DNA of 64,000 nt from Tomitella gaofuii. GTDB taxonomy: Bacteria > Actinomycetota > Actinomycetes > Mycobacteriales > Mycobacteriaceae. This document shows, in pieces, positions 43,185-51,810 of this stretch (position 1 is the stretch's first letter; each line of letters starts with the position of its first letter). The position numbers and the translations under genes are program-made. Under the pieces are notes generated by a model. The model made no database searches, was not told where the DNA came from, and saw nothing but the letters and a program-made list of their open reading frames with translations. The stretch is taken from the NCBI RefSeq assembly GCF_014126825.1, contig NZ_CP059900.1:372001-436000 (forward strand), in the 5' to 3' direction.

Positions 43185-44786
43185 TCACACCTGCGCCTTG
43201 GCCCACTTGTAGTCGGCCTTGCCGGCGGGCGTCCGGCGGACCTCGTCGACGAAGACGACGGTGCGCGGGATCTTGTAGCCGGCCAGCATGGTGCGGCAGT
43301 GCTCCTGGATCTGCTCGACGGTGGGCTCTGCGGAGCCCGGGTAGACGGAGACGACCGCCGCCACGCGCTGCCCCATCCGCTCATCGGGTGCGGGGACCAC
43401 CAGCGCGTCGGCCACGGCGGGGTGCGCGTGCAGCGCCGCCTCGACCTCCTCGGCGAAGACCTTCTCGCCGCCGGTGTTGATGCACCCCGAGCCGCGGCCG
43501 AGGAAGACGATGGTGCCGTCGGCCTCGACACGGCCCATGTCGCCGAGCACCGCCAGGCGCACACCGTCGGCGCGGGTGGGGAAGGTGCGGGCCGTCTTCT
43601 CTTCGTCCCCGTAGTAGCCCAGCGGCACGTTGCCCACGCGGGCGATGTAGCCGACCTCATCGGAGCCCGGCGCGATCGCGGCGAGCGCGTCGTCGACCAA
43701 GATCATGTTCGGCGACGGCGCCATGCGCAGGTTCCCGTCCCCGTCCACGGTGAACGCACCGTCGTTGCCGGTCTCCGAGGCGCCGAAGTTGTCGCGCAGC
43801 AACAGTTCCGGCTTCACTGCGAGCATCCTGTCGCGCACGCCCACCGACCACACGGCGCCGCCCGAGGTGATCGAGTAGAGCGAGCTCAGGTCGACGTCGC
43901 CCTTGCGCCGTTCCATCTCGTCCACCAGGGGCAGGCCCATCCCGTCGCCGACGATGAGGATGGTCGTGAGCCGTTCGGTCTCGATGGCGCTGACGATGGT
44001 CTTGGGGTCGAAGTCGCGCATGAGCACGACGCGGGCGCCGAGTGTGAAGAAGGTGAACAGCGAATACAGCGCCGCCCCGTGCATCAGCGGCGCTGCGATG
44101 AGGAACGCCATCTCCGGGAATTCCTTGGCTGCCGCGGCCACCTCGGCGAGGTCCTTGCGCTTGCCCTCGCCGTAGGGGTTTCCTCCGGAGAGCGGTTTGT
44201 GGAAGAAGTCGTCGTGGCGCCACATGACGCCCTTGGGGTACCCGGTGGTGCCGCCGGTGTAGAGGATGTAGCGGTCGTCGCCGCTGCGCTTGGTCGGCCC
44301 GAGGTCCGCCGACAGCCCGTGGGCATCGGCGAAGTCGACCAGCCGGACGGACCGGGCCTCGGCCGCGGCACGCAGTGCGGGGTCGGCATCGCCGACGACG
44401 ATGACCGTGCGGATCAGCGGGCAGGATTCCAGCAGTCCCGCGAGCGTGCGCTGATGCTCCGGCAGCTCCACGATCACCGCCGCCGAGTCGGAGTTGGTGA
44501 AGATGTACTCGAGTTCGGCGGGGGTGTACCGGTAGTTGACGTTGATCGGCACCGCCCGGATCTTGATCAGCCCGAGAATGCTTGCGACGTGCTCGACGCT
44601 GTTCTTGAGGAACAACGCCACGTGGTCGCCGGCGCCGATGCCCGACTGCGAGAGCAGGTTCGCGGTGCGTCCGGCTTCAGCGTCGAGCTCCGCGTACGTG
44701 AGGTGCGTGCCCTCGTAGGTCAGCGCGGTGCGGTCCGGTACGGACGCCGCGACGGCCTCGAAGATGTCGGCGAGGTTGAACTCCAT
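43185..44786 (-). CDS. FadD19-like acyl-CoA synthetase
   Basis: A 533-residue adenylate-forming ligase. The start is ATG 44786 (MEFNLADIFEAVAASVPDRT) with AAAGGGA upstream. Motifs: P-loop YILYTGGTTGYPKGVMWRHDD, NFGASETGNDG, GDMGRVEADGTIVFLGRGSG and the catalytic-Lys tail RTPAGKADYKWAK. The sequence closely parallels FadD19, the ligase for C24-branched steroid side chains, and the wider FadD3/FadD17 group. It activates a carboxylic acid with ATP and CoA. It stands alone in its transcript. The substrate is inferred only from family resemblance. Confidence 0.88.
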   Translation of the reverse strand: MEFNLADIFEAVAASVPDRTALTYEGTHLTYAELDAEAGRTANLLSQSGIGAGDHVALFLKNSVEHVASILGLIKIRAVPINVNYRYTPAELEYIFTNSDSAAVIVELPEHQRTLAGLLESCPLIRTVIVVGDADPALRAAAEARSVRLVDFADAHGLSADLGPTKRSGDDRYILYTGGTTGYPKGVMWRHDDFFHKPLSGGNPYGEGKRKDLAEVAAAAKEFPEMAFLIAAPLMHGAALYSLFTFFTLGARVVLMRDFDPKTIVSAIETERLTTILIVGDGMGLPLVDEMERRKGDVDLSSLYSITSGGAVWSVGVRDRMLAVKPELLLRDNFGASETGNDGAFTVDGDGNLRMAPSPNMILVDDALAAIAPGSDEVGYIARVGNVPLGYYGDEEKTARTFPTRADGVRLAVLGDMGRVEADGTIVFLGRGSGCINTGGEKVFAEEVEAALHAHPAVADALVVPAPDERMGQRVAAVVSVYPGSAEPTVEQIQEHCRTMLAGYKIPRTVVFVDEVRRTPAGKADYKWAKAQV

Positions 44787-44910
44787 CGGGGCATCCCTTT
44801 CGTCGGCGTCGGACTGCCATGTGCATCCAATCACACACGTTCACGCCTACTGTCGTTCTACCGGGGTGGTCCCGCCCAGCGGTGCACGGCGGATCCGCCG
44901 GAGCCCCTCC

Positions 44911-45289
44911 TCACGTCGCCTGGAACGAGCGCCGTGACAGGCCCACGTCGTAGCCGTCCACCTTCGTGTGCACAGGACCGGCCGGGTCGTCGGCCGCGCC
45001 GAGCGCCACGAACAGCGGCGTGAAGTGCTCGACGGTGGGGTGCGCGTAGGGCATGCCGGGCGCGGCGGTGCGGTAGCGCGCCAACTCGCCCATATCGCCG
45101 CGGGCCAGCGCCTCGGCCGCCCACGCGTCGAAGTCCGACGACCAGCCGGGCACCACGTTGTGCCGGAACATCTCGCGGGTGAGGAACGGCAGCCCGTGCG
45201 TCATGTGCCCGGAGCCGATCACCAGCACGCCCTGTTCGCGCAGCGGGCGCAGCCGCTTGCCCAGGTCCAGCAGCGTGTCGGACGTGCGT
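44911..45289 (-). pseudogene. 3' remnant of a DODA-type (LigB-like) ring-opening dioxygenase
   Basis: About 125 residues, C-terminal half only. LGKRLRPLREQGVLVIGSGH, DFDAWAAEALARGD, AHPTVEHFTPLFVALGAADD and the end VGLSRRSFQAT match class III extradiol dioxygenases of the 4,5-DOPA type. The N-terminal half with most metal ligands is missing. At about 45289 the frame runs into an amidohydrolase fragment on the other strand, marking a deletion junction. Confidence 0.8.
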
Positions 45290-45850
45290 CCGGTGGAGGA
45301 GTCGACGGGCCTCGGCTACGTGAGCACCGCGTGGGCCGTCGGCACCGAAGGCAATGAGGTGCCGGTGATGCACGCGCGCGGGCACGACGTGCACGTCGCA
45401 ACCCTGCTCGGCGCGGCGGCGCTGCTGGCGAAGGGGTGCGAACACTGGCACGGCACGCTCGTCGCGCTCTTCCGGCCGGCCGAGGAGGCGGCGGACGGAG
45501 CGCGGTCGATGGTCGACGACGGCCTCGCGGCGCTGCTGCCGCATATCGACGTCGCGCTCGCACAGCATGTGCTGCCCGCGCCCGCAGGCCTGGTGGGCAC
45601 GCGCAGCGGCGCCGTACTCTCGGCCGCCGACAGCATTCGCATCACCGAGCACGGCCCCGGTGCGCCGCATCGTGAAGGCGGAGTGCCAGGCGTCCGGTTC
45701 GCCGCGCGAGCCCGAGTTCGCGCTGTTCGACGGTCTTCCCGCTCACTGCGAACGACGCCGCCGTCACCGAACGCCTCGCCTCGGCGTTCGCGGAGCATTT
45801 CGGCGAGTGGTTCCGGGAGCTGCCGCCTGCGTACCGATCGCGCTACCATC
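45290..45850 (+). pseudogene. Remnant of an M20-family amidohydrolase
   Basis: The reading begins without a start at VEESTGLGYVSTAWAVG and continues with the metal-site motif VPVMHARGHDVHVATLLGAA, LVALFRPAEEAADGARSM and HIDVALAQHVLPAPAGLVGT up to SAADSIRITEHG. It then jumps, in another frame, to RIVKAECQASGSPREPEFAL and, in a third, to NDAAVTERLASAFAEHFGEW. So the N-terminus, an internal block of over 100 residues and two frames are disturbed. The canonical CGHD is ARGHD here. It is clearly non-functional. Confidence 0.8.
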
Positions 45851-45872
45851 GAATATGTCGTACACATACGAT
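45848..45872. promoter_or_regulatory. Imperfect palindrome overlapping the promoter of the small gene pair
   Basis: ATCGAATATGT and ACACATACGAT (9 of 11 pairs) around CGT, with a TACGAT -10-like hexamer inside (45867-45872) and the ATG 12 bases on. It is a plausible autoregulatory operator for the ribbon-helix-helix-like protein of the pair. Confidence 0.45.
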
Positions 45873-45883
45873 AGAACCGAGGC

Positions 45884-46120
45884 ATGAAGGTACGGATCAC
45901 GAGCGGCGCCCGCAAGCACGGACTGACCCGCACCCGCATCCTCACGGCACTGGAGAACGCCGAACTCATCGACACCGTCGGTGACAAGCAGGTGTTCCTC
46001 GGCACCGATGATCAGGGCGTCGAACTGCACATGATCCTCGTCCCTGATGATCGCGACCTCGACCGGATGTCGTGCATCCACGCAATCCAGTACCACTACC
46101 TGATCGGAGGCGACCGGTGA
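45884..46120 (+). CDS. Small toxin-like protein of a putative toxin-antitoxin pair
   Basis: A 78-residue protein (MKVRITSGARKHGLTRTRIL, then ALENAELIDTVGDKQVFLG and GVELHMILVPDD) with a short alpha/beta layout reminiscent of RelE/BrnT-sized toxins, although no catalytic signature can be named. The promoter is AT-rich and almost leaderless. Its stop overlaps by one base the ATG of a gene for a CopG-like protein, the typical toxin-first order of BrnTA-like modules. Similar small protein pairs are common in actinobacterial accessory DNA. Toxicity is inferred from context only. Confidence 0.6.
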   Translation: MKVRITSGARKHGLTRTRILTALENAELIDTVGDKQVFLGTDDQGVELHMILVPDDRDLDRMSCIHAIQYHYLIGGDR

Positions 46121-46434
46121 TGCCGAGTTTCAAGAAGCTGCACGGGGAGCCCACCCTCGATACCAGCGACGAGCCCGTCGTCTACCACGGCGAGGAATTG
46201 ACCGACGAGCGCGCCGACGAGATTGCGGCCGCCACGCTGGCAGAGATCCGGAAGCGGAACCTCGTGCCGGGTCGCAAATCGCTCACCGGCGGGACCACGA
46301 CGTCGCCGCAAGTCGTGGTTCGAGTCCCGGCCGACGTGAAGGTCCGGCTCGATGCGCAGGCGAAGCGGGAGGGCGTGACACTGTCGGCGCTGGCCCGCAA
46401 GGCCTTCGAGGAGTATCTCTCCGGTGCGGGGTGA
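46120..46434 (+). CDS. CopG/ribbon-helix-helix-like antitoxin candidate
   Basis: A 104-residue protein from ATG 46120 (GTG 46117 possible). A loose N-terminal half (about 1-60) could wrap the partner. The C-terminal half TSPQVVVRVPADVKVRLDAQ, then AKREGVTLSALARKAFEEYL, is a ribbon-helix-helix DNA-binding pattern. It is coupled to the toxin-like gene by a one-base overlap and probably represses their shared promoter through the palindrome at 45848-45872. Confidence 0.68.
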   Translation: MPSFKKLHGEPTLDTSDEPVVYHGEELTDERADEIAAATLAEIRKRNLVPGRKSLTGGTTTSPQVVVRVPADVKVRLDAQAKREGVTLSALARKAFEEYLSGAG

Positions 46435-46488
46435 ATCTCCGCGGCAGGTGAACCCTGCAGCGCAGTGCCGCCTTTCCGCCGCCTTCGC

Positions 46489-47080
46489 CCCGGTAGCAGC
46501 GTCACCGTCTCGAGTCGCCCGCTGAACGGGTACGGCGGCGCATAGGACTCGTCCACGGGGGTGCCGGTGTCGGCGCCGATATTCATGCCCTCGACGTAGT
46601 TCAGGCGCCAGTGGGTGCGCTCCACCCGCCCCAGCCCGATCCCAGCGCCGTCGCAGTCCAACGTGATGGAACCGCCGGCGCCGCGCTTGTCGGAGCCGGC
46701 GTCGAACCGGACGGCGACCTCGTGCGTGCCCGCGGGGGAGCGGGGTGTCCTCCGGCGCCACGCCCAAGCGCTACTGCCGGGCTGAAGTCTCCTCGCGCAG
46801 CGCGTCCCAGCCGTCGTCGAACCGCCCCGCGAAGCGCTCGCTCGATCCACTGGCGTGGCGCGTGGCAGGCGGCATTGGCGTACTGCACGAACAGCGAGGT
46901 GTCCGGGGTGGCGGACTTCCGCGTGCGGATTCACTCGATCGCCTGGTCGGCGAGGTCCTTCTCCGGGTGGTAATCGGGAGCGTCGGCCGGCGCCTCGACC
47001 GGTGCGGGCACGCGTCCGGCCAGGGCGCGGTTCGTGGTGCTCAAGGAGGACTCCGATCGGGCGTCGGCGCGCGAAAGCAT
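46489..47080 (-). pseudogene. Arylsulfatase remnant with internal deletion
   Basis: The frame starts at ATG 47080 (MLSRADARSESS) and reaches RVPAPVEAPADAP, where intact sulfatases continue into the catalytic core. Here it jumps to DYHPEKDLADQAIE, followed by an in-frame TGA. Further frames give LFVQYANAACHAPR and then VAVRFDAGSDKRGAGG, GIGLGRVERTHWRLNYVEG and TPVDESYAPPYPFSG, the sulfatase C-terminal domain. The catalytic Cys/Ser and metal site are gone. Its start abuts the operator at 47081-47100, so it was once part of the same regulon. Confidence 0.82.
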
Positions 47081-47100
47081 GTAGCAAATGTTTGATACAT
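47081..47100 (+). promoter_or_regulatory. 20-bp operator GTAGCAAATGTTTGATACAT, copy 1
   Basis: Identical to 60620-60639 and one base different from the inverse of 47200-47219. It lies against the start codon of the minus-strand sulfatase remnant. The core AnCAAAnnTTTGnT has the geometry of the published KstR2 box (AnCAAGnnCTTGnT). Confidence 0.8.
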
Positions 47101-47199
47101 GTCGAGCGTAGCGGCATGGCGTTGTAGGCGAGGGGGAATGGGACCGATCGTCGCCGCGCGGCGGCGGCGCTGTTGACGGCGGTCGATGACTGTGATCAT

Positions 47200-47219
47200 A
47201 TGTATCAAACGTTTGCTAC
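47200..47219 (-). promoter_or_regulatory. 20-bp operator, copy 2 (GTAGCAAACGTTTGATACAT on the minus strand)
   Basis: Lies 26 bp before the ipdA-like start, with a perfect CAAACGTTTG centre. Together with copy 1 it forms an inverted pair 100 bp apart in a divergent promoter region. It probably controls the long catabolic operon. Confidence 0.8.
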
Positions 47220-47245
47220 GTAACTGGGATCACAGGAAGGCAGCG

Positions 47246-48112
47246 ATGAGTGACAAGAGGATGACCGCCGACGACGTGGTCGCCCGGCTGCGGTCGGGGA
47301 TGACGATCGGCATCGGCGGATGGGGATCGCGGCGCAAGCCGATGGCGCTCATCCGGGCGATCCTGCGCTCTGATCTGCGTGACCTGACGATCGTGTCGTA
47401 CGGCGGCGCGGATGTGGGTTTGCTCTGCGCCGCGGGGAGGGTCAAGAAGGTGGTCTTCGGCTTCGTGTCGCTCGACTCGATCCCGCTCGACCCGCACTTC
47501 CGGGCGGCTCGGCAACGTGGCGAGGTCGAGGTGGCCGAGTACGACGAGGGCATGCTCATGTGGGGCCTGTACGCGGCCGGCATCCGGATGCCGTTCCTGC
47601 CCACCCGCGCCGGCCTGGGCTCGGACGTGATGACGGTGAACCCCGGGCTGAAGACGGTGGCCGACCCGTACGGGGACGAGGTGTTCGCCGCGATGCCGGC
47701 GCTGAAGCTCGACGCCGCGCTGGTGCACATGAACCGTGCCGACATGCACGGCAATTCACAGTTCCTGGGGCCGGATCTGTACTTCGACGACCTGATGTGC
47801 ATGGCCGCCGAGGACTCCTACGTCTCCTGCGAGCAGATCGTGCCCACGGAGGAGCTCACCGCGGACGCGCACCCGTCCACGCTGCGCATCTCCCGCCTGC
47901 TCGTCTCGGGCGTGGTGGAGGCGCCGCGGGGCGCCCACTTCACCTCGTGTGCGCCGGACTACGGGCGCGACGAGGCCTTTCAGCGTGCATACGTGAACGC
48001 CGCCAAGGACCCGGCGGCATGGGACGAGTTCAGCACGGTCTACCTGACGGGCACCGAGGACGACTATCAGCGTGCCGTGGCGCGCTTCGACACGCAGGAG
48101 GCGATGGCATGA
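47246..48112 (+). CDS. ipdA: IpdA-like CoA-transferase-family subunit
   Basis: A 288-residue class I CoA-transferase-fold alpha subunit. MTIGIGGWGSRRKPMALIRA, LTIVSYGGADVGLLCAAGRV, FLPTRAGLGSDV and FTSCAPDYGRDEAFQRAY closely follow mycobacterial IpdA. IpdAB does not transfer CoA; it hydrolyses the last carbocyclic ring of the steroid C/D-ring intermediate COCHEA-CoA. It starts at ATG 47246 after AGGAAGG and heads a long operon. The ipdB gene overlaps its end (ATGA). A paralogue acting on a related cyclic CoA ester is equally possible. Confidence 0.9.
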   Translation: MSDKRMTADDVVARLRSGMTIGIGGWGSRRKPMALIRAILRSDLRDLTIVSYGGADVGLLCAAGRVKKVVFGFVSLDSIPLDPHFRAARQRGEVEVAEYDEGMLMWGLYAAGIRMPFLPTRAGLGSDVMTVNPGLKTVADPYGDEVFAAMPALKLDAALVHMNRADMHGNSQFLGPDLYFDDLMCMAAEDSYVSCEQIVPTEELTADAHPSTLRISRLLVSGVVEAPRGAHFTSCAPDYGRDEAFQRAYVNAAKDPAAWDEFSTVYLTGTEDDYQRAVARFDTQEAMA

Positions 48113-48909
48113 GCGGCGCGGAGACGGGAACGCTGGTGCAGGCGCCCGCGACCCGGGCGGAGGTGTGCGCGGTGGCCGTCGCGGAGTCCTACCGGGGCGA
48201 CGGCGAACTCATCGCCAGTGCGTTCGGGACGGTCCCCGCGATCGGAGTGCGGCTGGCGCGGGCCACCTTCGAGCCGGACCTGGTGCTCTCCGACGGCGAG
48301 GCCTACGGCGTGCGCGGCACGTGGGCCGTCGGCGGGCCGGCCGAGGGGCCGATCGAGTCGTGGATGTCGTTCAATCAGATCTTCAACCTGGTGTGGAACG
48401 GCAAGCGGCACATCATGATGATCCCCAGCCAGCTCGACGCCCACGGCAACTCGAACATCTCGGTGATCGGCGAGCACGCCAAACCGAAGGTGCAGCTGCT
48501 CGGGGTGCGGGGCGCGCCCGGCAACAGCGTCTACCACCCCACCGGCTACTGGGTTCCCGCGCACTCGACCCGCGTCTTCGTCCCCGCGGTGGACATGGTC
48601 TCCGGCGTCGGCCACGACAATGCGGCCAAGGCCGGTCCCGCCGCGTCGCGGTACCACGACCTGCGCGAGGTGGTGACGAACCTCGCCGTGCTCGACTACG
48701 CGCCCGACGGCCGCCTGCGGCTCAAGTCGGTGCACCCGGGCGTCACCGTCGACGAGGTGGTCGATGCCACCGGATTCGACCTGGTGATCGACGGCGACGT
48801 GCAGGAGACGCGACGGCCCGATGGCGAGGAGCTGCGCCTGATCCGCGAGGTCATCGACCCGCGCGGCCTGCGGAACGCCGAGATGCGGGACGGGGAGGTC
48901 GTCGCATGA
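48109..48909 (+). CDS. ipdB: IpdB-like CoA-transferase-family subunit
   Basis: A 266-residue beta subunit. Landmarks are LIASAFGTVPAIGVRLARAT, VLSDGEAYGVRGTWAVGG, IMMIPSQLDAHGNSNISVIG and GAPGNSVYHPTGYWVPAHST. The last resembles the segment that distinguishes IpdB from ordinary transferases. It pairs with the IpdA-like protein as a heterodimer or heterotetramer in the cytosol. ATG 48109 overlaps the previous stop; its own stop overlaps the next ATG. Confidence 0.9.
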   Translation: MSGAETGTLVQAPATRAEVCAVAVAESYRGDGELIASAFGTVPAIGVRLARATFEPDLVLSDGEAYGVRGTWAVGGPAEGPIESWMSFNQIFNLVWNGKRHIMMIPSQLDAHGNSNISVIGEHAKPKVQLLGVRGAPGNSVYHPTGYWVPAHSTRVFVPAVDMVSGVGHDNAAKAGPAASRYHDLREVVTNLAVLDYAPDGRLRLKSVHPGVTVDEVVDATGFDLVIDGDVQETRRPDGEELRLIREVIDPRGLRNAEMRDGEVVA

Positions 48910-49976
48910 GCACGGTCGAAGCGCACCCGACGCTGCACACCCGGGTGTGCGAGATGTTCGGGTGCACGTACCCCATCGTGCAGACCGGCATGGGCTACGT
49001 CTCCGATTCCGCGCTCACCAAGGCCACCACGGCCGCGGGCGGGCTCGGCATCATCGCCGGCGGCATGTTGAACTACGACGAGCTCAAGGCCGCCATCGAG
49101 GATGTGCAGGAGCACACCGACAACCCCTTCGGCGTGAATATGCGCGCCGACCAGCCGGACATCGACAAGCGCGTCGACCTCTGCATCAGTGCGGGGGTCA
49201 AGGTGGCGTCGTTCGCGCTGGCGCCCAAGCAGCCGCTGATCGAGAAGCTCAAGAATGCGGGCCTGGCGGTGGTGCCGTCCATCGGCGCGCGCCGGCACGC
49301 GGAGAAGGTGGCGGCCTGGGGCGTCGACGCGGTGATCGTGCAGGGCGGCGAGGGCGGCGGCCACACCGGCGCCGTGCCCACGAGCCTGCTGCTGCCGCAG
49401 GTGGTGGACGCGGTGGACATCCCCGTCATCGCCGCGGGCGGCTACTTCGACGGGCGCGGGCTCGTCTCCGCCCTGGCCTACGGCGCCGAGGGCATCGCCA
49501 TGGGCACCCGGTTCCTGCTCACCAGCGACTCGCCTGTCGCCGACGCGGTGAAGCAGGTCTATCTGTCGAAGTCGGTGGCCGACACCGTGGTCACCCTCGA
49601 GATCGACGGGGTGCCGCAGCGGGTGCTCAACGCCGGCACGATCGGCGAGCTGGAGAAGACCACCGGACCGCGCCGGGTCGCCCGTGCCGTGCGCAACGCG
49701 GTGGCCTTCCGCAAAATATCGGGCACGCCGTGGAGCGCCATGGTCCGCGAGGGCCTGGCCATGAAGAAGAGCGGCGAACTGGACTGGAGCCAGGTGATCA
49801 TGGCGGCCAACGCGCCCATGCTCTACCGCTCGGCGCTGGTCGACGGAGACCCCGACCTGGGCGTCATGGCCACCGGGCAGGTCGTCGGCCTCATCGACGA
49901 CATCCCCAGCTGCGCAGAACTCATCGATCGCATCGTCGCCGACGCCACCGCCACGCTGCACCGGCTCGGCGCCTGA
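48906..49976 (+). CDS. ipdC: IpdC-like nitronate-monooxygenase-family flavoenzyme
   Basis: A 356-residue FMN-dependent TIM-barrel protein of the NMO/2-nitropropane dioxygenase family. It shows CTYPIVQTGMGYVSDSALTK, GGLGIIAGGM, the phosphate-binding GGEGGGHTGAVPTSLLLPQV and VIAAGGYFDGRGLVSALAYG. In steroid catabolism IpdC is an NADH-dependent reductase that forms the double bond needed before IpdAB ring opening. The strict ipdA-ipdB-ipdC order with ATGA overlaps supports the same role here. Confidence 0.9.
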   Translation: MSTVEAHPTLHTRVCEMFGCTYPIVQTGMGYVSDSALTKATTAAGGLGIIAGGMLNYDELKAAIEDVQEHTDNPFGVNMRADQPDIDKRVDLCISAGVKVASFALAPKQPLIEKLKNAGLAVVPSIGARRHAEKVAAWGVDAVIVQGGEGGGHTGAVPTSLLLPQVVDAVDIPVIAAGGYFDGRGLVSALAYGAEGIAMGTRFLLTSDSPVADAVKQVYLSKSVADTVVTLEIDGVPQRVLNAGTIGELEKTTGPRRVARAVRNAVAFRKISGTPWSAMVREGLAMKKSGELDWSQVIMAANAPMLYRSALVDGDPDLGVMATGQVVGLIDDIPSCAELIDRIVADATATLHRLGA

Positions 49977-50010
49977 CATGCCGCACACGGACAACGAGAG
50001 GGACACCATC

Positions 50011-50922
50011 ATGAACCATCTGCACGGCAAGGTCGTCGTCGTCACCGGGGCGGGCCGCGGGTTGGGTCGCGAATACGCGAAGCTCGCCGCCGCCGAGGGC
50101 GCCCACGTCGTCGTCGACGACACCGGCGCGGCCGCCGACGGCACGGGAGCGGACCCGTCGCTCGCGCAGGCCGTCGCCGACGAGATCACCGCCGCCGGCG
50201 GCAGCGCGGTGGCGAGCTCCGCCGACGCCGCCGCGATCGCCGGTGCACAGGAACTGCTGGACCTGGCCCTCGAGCGCTTCGGCCGCGTCGATGGGCTGGT
50301 GAACAACGCCGGGATCCTGCGCGACCGCATGTTCGTCAACATGAGCGAGGACGAGTGGGACGACGTGATCCACGGCCAGCTGCGCGCGGCGTTCGCCCCG
50401 TGCCGCGTGTTCGGCGCGCACTGGCGTGCACGCTCCAAGTCCGGAGACGAGGTGTCGGCGTCGATCGTCAACGTCGCGTCCACGTCGGGGCTCAACGGTG
50501 CCGTGGGCCAGAGCAATTACGGTGCCGCGAAGGCCGGCATCGCCTCGCTGACGATCATCCTGGCGCAGGAGATCGGGCGCTACGGCGTGCGCGTCAACGC
50601 GATCACCCCCGTGGCGCGCACCCGGATGACCGAGGACGTGCCCGGCATCAAGGACATGGTGGCGGCACCCGCGGATCCGGCGGCGTTCGACACCTACCAC
50701 CCCGCCAACGTCGCGCCGATCGTCGCGCACCTGCTCACCGACGCCTGCGATGTCACCGGAAAGGTCTTCTACGCCAAGGGCGGGGAGATCCGGCAGTTCC
50801 TGCCCTGGCACTACGGCCAGACCATCGTCAAGGAGGGGCGGTGGACGCTCGACGAGCTCGCCGTCGAGATGAAGCCGCTCGAGCAGGACGCAGCCGACGG
50901 ATCGGGGGCCACCCATGGCTGA
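50011..50922 (+). CDS. Short-chain dehydrogenase, MFE/hydroxyacyl-CoA type
   Basis: A 303-residue SDR starting at ATG 50011 after GAGAGGGA (ATG 49978 possible). The cofactor motif is VVVVTGAGRGLGREYAKLAA, the catalytic Ser lies in VNVASTSGLNG and the YxxxK is in QSNYGAAKAG. The long C-terminal part resembles peroxisomal MFE-2-type 3-hydroxyacyl-CoA dehydrogenases. It probably oxidises a 3-hydroxyacyl-CoA to the ketone. Its end overlaps the MaoC-type gene by 8 bases, and such SDR/MaoC pairs form beta-oxidation steps. Confidence 0.87.
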   Translation: MNHLHGKVVVVTGAGRGLGREYAKLAAAEGAHVVVDDTGAAADGTGADPSLAQAVADEITAAGGSAVASSADAAAIAGAQELLDLALERFGRVDGLVNNAGILRDRMFVNMSEDEWDDVIHGQLRAAFAPCRVFGAHWRARSKSGDEVSASIVNVASTSGLNGAVGQSNYGAAKAGIASLTIILAQEIGRYGVRVNAITPVARTRMTEDVPGIKDMVAAPADPAAFDTYHPANVAPIVAHLLTDACDVTGKVFYAKGGEIRQFLPWHYGQTIVKEGRWTLDELAVEMKPLEQDAADGSGATHG

Positions 50923-51370
50923 CCCCGCCGCCGTGGGCACCGAGGGCGCCCCCTTCCGGCTCGACGTCGAACGCGGCAAGATCCGCGAGTTCGCCCGGGC
51001 CACCGGCACCGCCGACCTGACCGGCATCGACGCGCAGGACGCGCCGGTGAGCCAGCCGACGTTCCTCACCACCGCGCTGCACTGGCAGACCGGCGACGCC
51101 AACCCGTGGCCCGCCGTCAAGCTAGACCAGCAGCGCGGCCTGCATGCCGAGCAGGAGTTCACGTTCTTCGGCGCGCCGCCGCGTGCGGGCACCAGGCTGG
51201 AGGGGCGCGCGCGGATCTCCGACATCTACACGAAGCAGGGCCGCCGCGGCGGCGAGATGACGTTCGCCGTGATGGTCACCGACTATTACGACGAGTCCGG
51301 CCGGCTTGTCGCGCAGGCGAAGATGACCGGCGTGGAGACGGCCCGTCCCCCGAAGGAGGACGAAGCATGA
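50915..51370 (+). CDS. MaoC-like protein, FAS1-type N-terminal dehydratase subunit
   Basis: A 151-residue single-hotdog protein (FRLDVERGKIREFARATGTA, SQPTFLTTALHWQ, HAEQEFTFFGAPPRAGTRLE, FAVMVTDYYDESGRLVAQAK). It lacks the catalytic Asp/His loop, as do the non-catalytic halves of heteromeric hydratases. The next gene encodes the catalytic partner, and their ATGA overlap supports a heterodimer resembling ChsH1/ChsH2 or HadAB. The reaction is probably hydration of an enoyl-CoA. Confidence 0.85.
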   Translation: MADPAAVGTEGAPFRLDVERGKIREFARATGTADLTGIDAQDAPVSQPTFLTTALHWQTGDANPWPAVKLDQQRGLHAEQEFTFFGAPPRAGTRLEGRARISDIYTKQGRRGGEMTFAVMVTDYYDESGRLVAQAKMTGVETARPPKEDEA

Positions 51371-51810
51371 GCGCCGCGAGGACTACGAGCACGCCGGCCG
51401 CCCTGACCCCGCCCGCGCCGTGGACGGTGGGGCCAGTGACCCGCACCGACTTCGTGCGGTACCAGGGCGCGTCGGGCGACATGAACCCCATCCACCACGA
51501 CGAGGAGTTCGCCCGCGCGGCGGGGTTCGACGCGCCGTTCGCGGTGGGCATGTACCAGGCCGGGCTGCTCGGCACCTACGCCACCGAGTGGCTGGGCGCG
51601 GAGAACGTGCGCTCGTTCCGCATCCGGTTCCTCGAACAGGTGTGGCCGGGCGACACGCTCACGGCCACCGCCGAGGTGGTGCGGGAGTACACGGCCGACG
51701 ACGGCGCCGCACGCGTCGACATTGAGCTGGTGTGCACGCGGCAGACCGGCGGAGCAGCCGTGAAGGCGTGGGCGACGTTCGTCGTGCCGGACGGCGGGGC
51801 CGGCTCATGA
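51367..51810 (+). CDS. MaoC-family enoyl-CoA hydratase, catalytic subunit
   Basis: A 147-residue hotdog protein. YQGASGDMNPIHHDEEFARA carries the hydratase-2 catalytic Asp and His, followed by FAVGMYQAGLLGTYATEWLG and RIRFLEQVWPGDTLTATAEV. With the upstream subunit it should form one (R)-specific enoyl-CoA hydratase. It is translationally coupled on both sides (ATGA). Confidence 0.87.
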   Translation: MSAARTTSTPAALTPPAPWTVGPVTRTDFVRYQGASGDMNPIHHDEEFARAAGFDAPFAVGMYQAGLLGTYATEWLGAENVRSFRIRFLEQVWPGDTLTATAEVVREYTADDGAARVDIELVCTRQTGGAAVKAWATFVVPDGGAGS

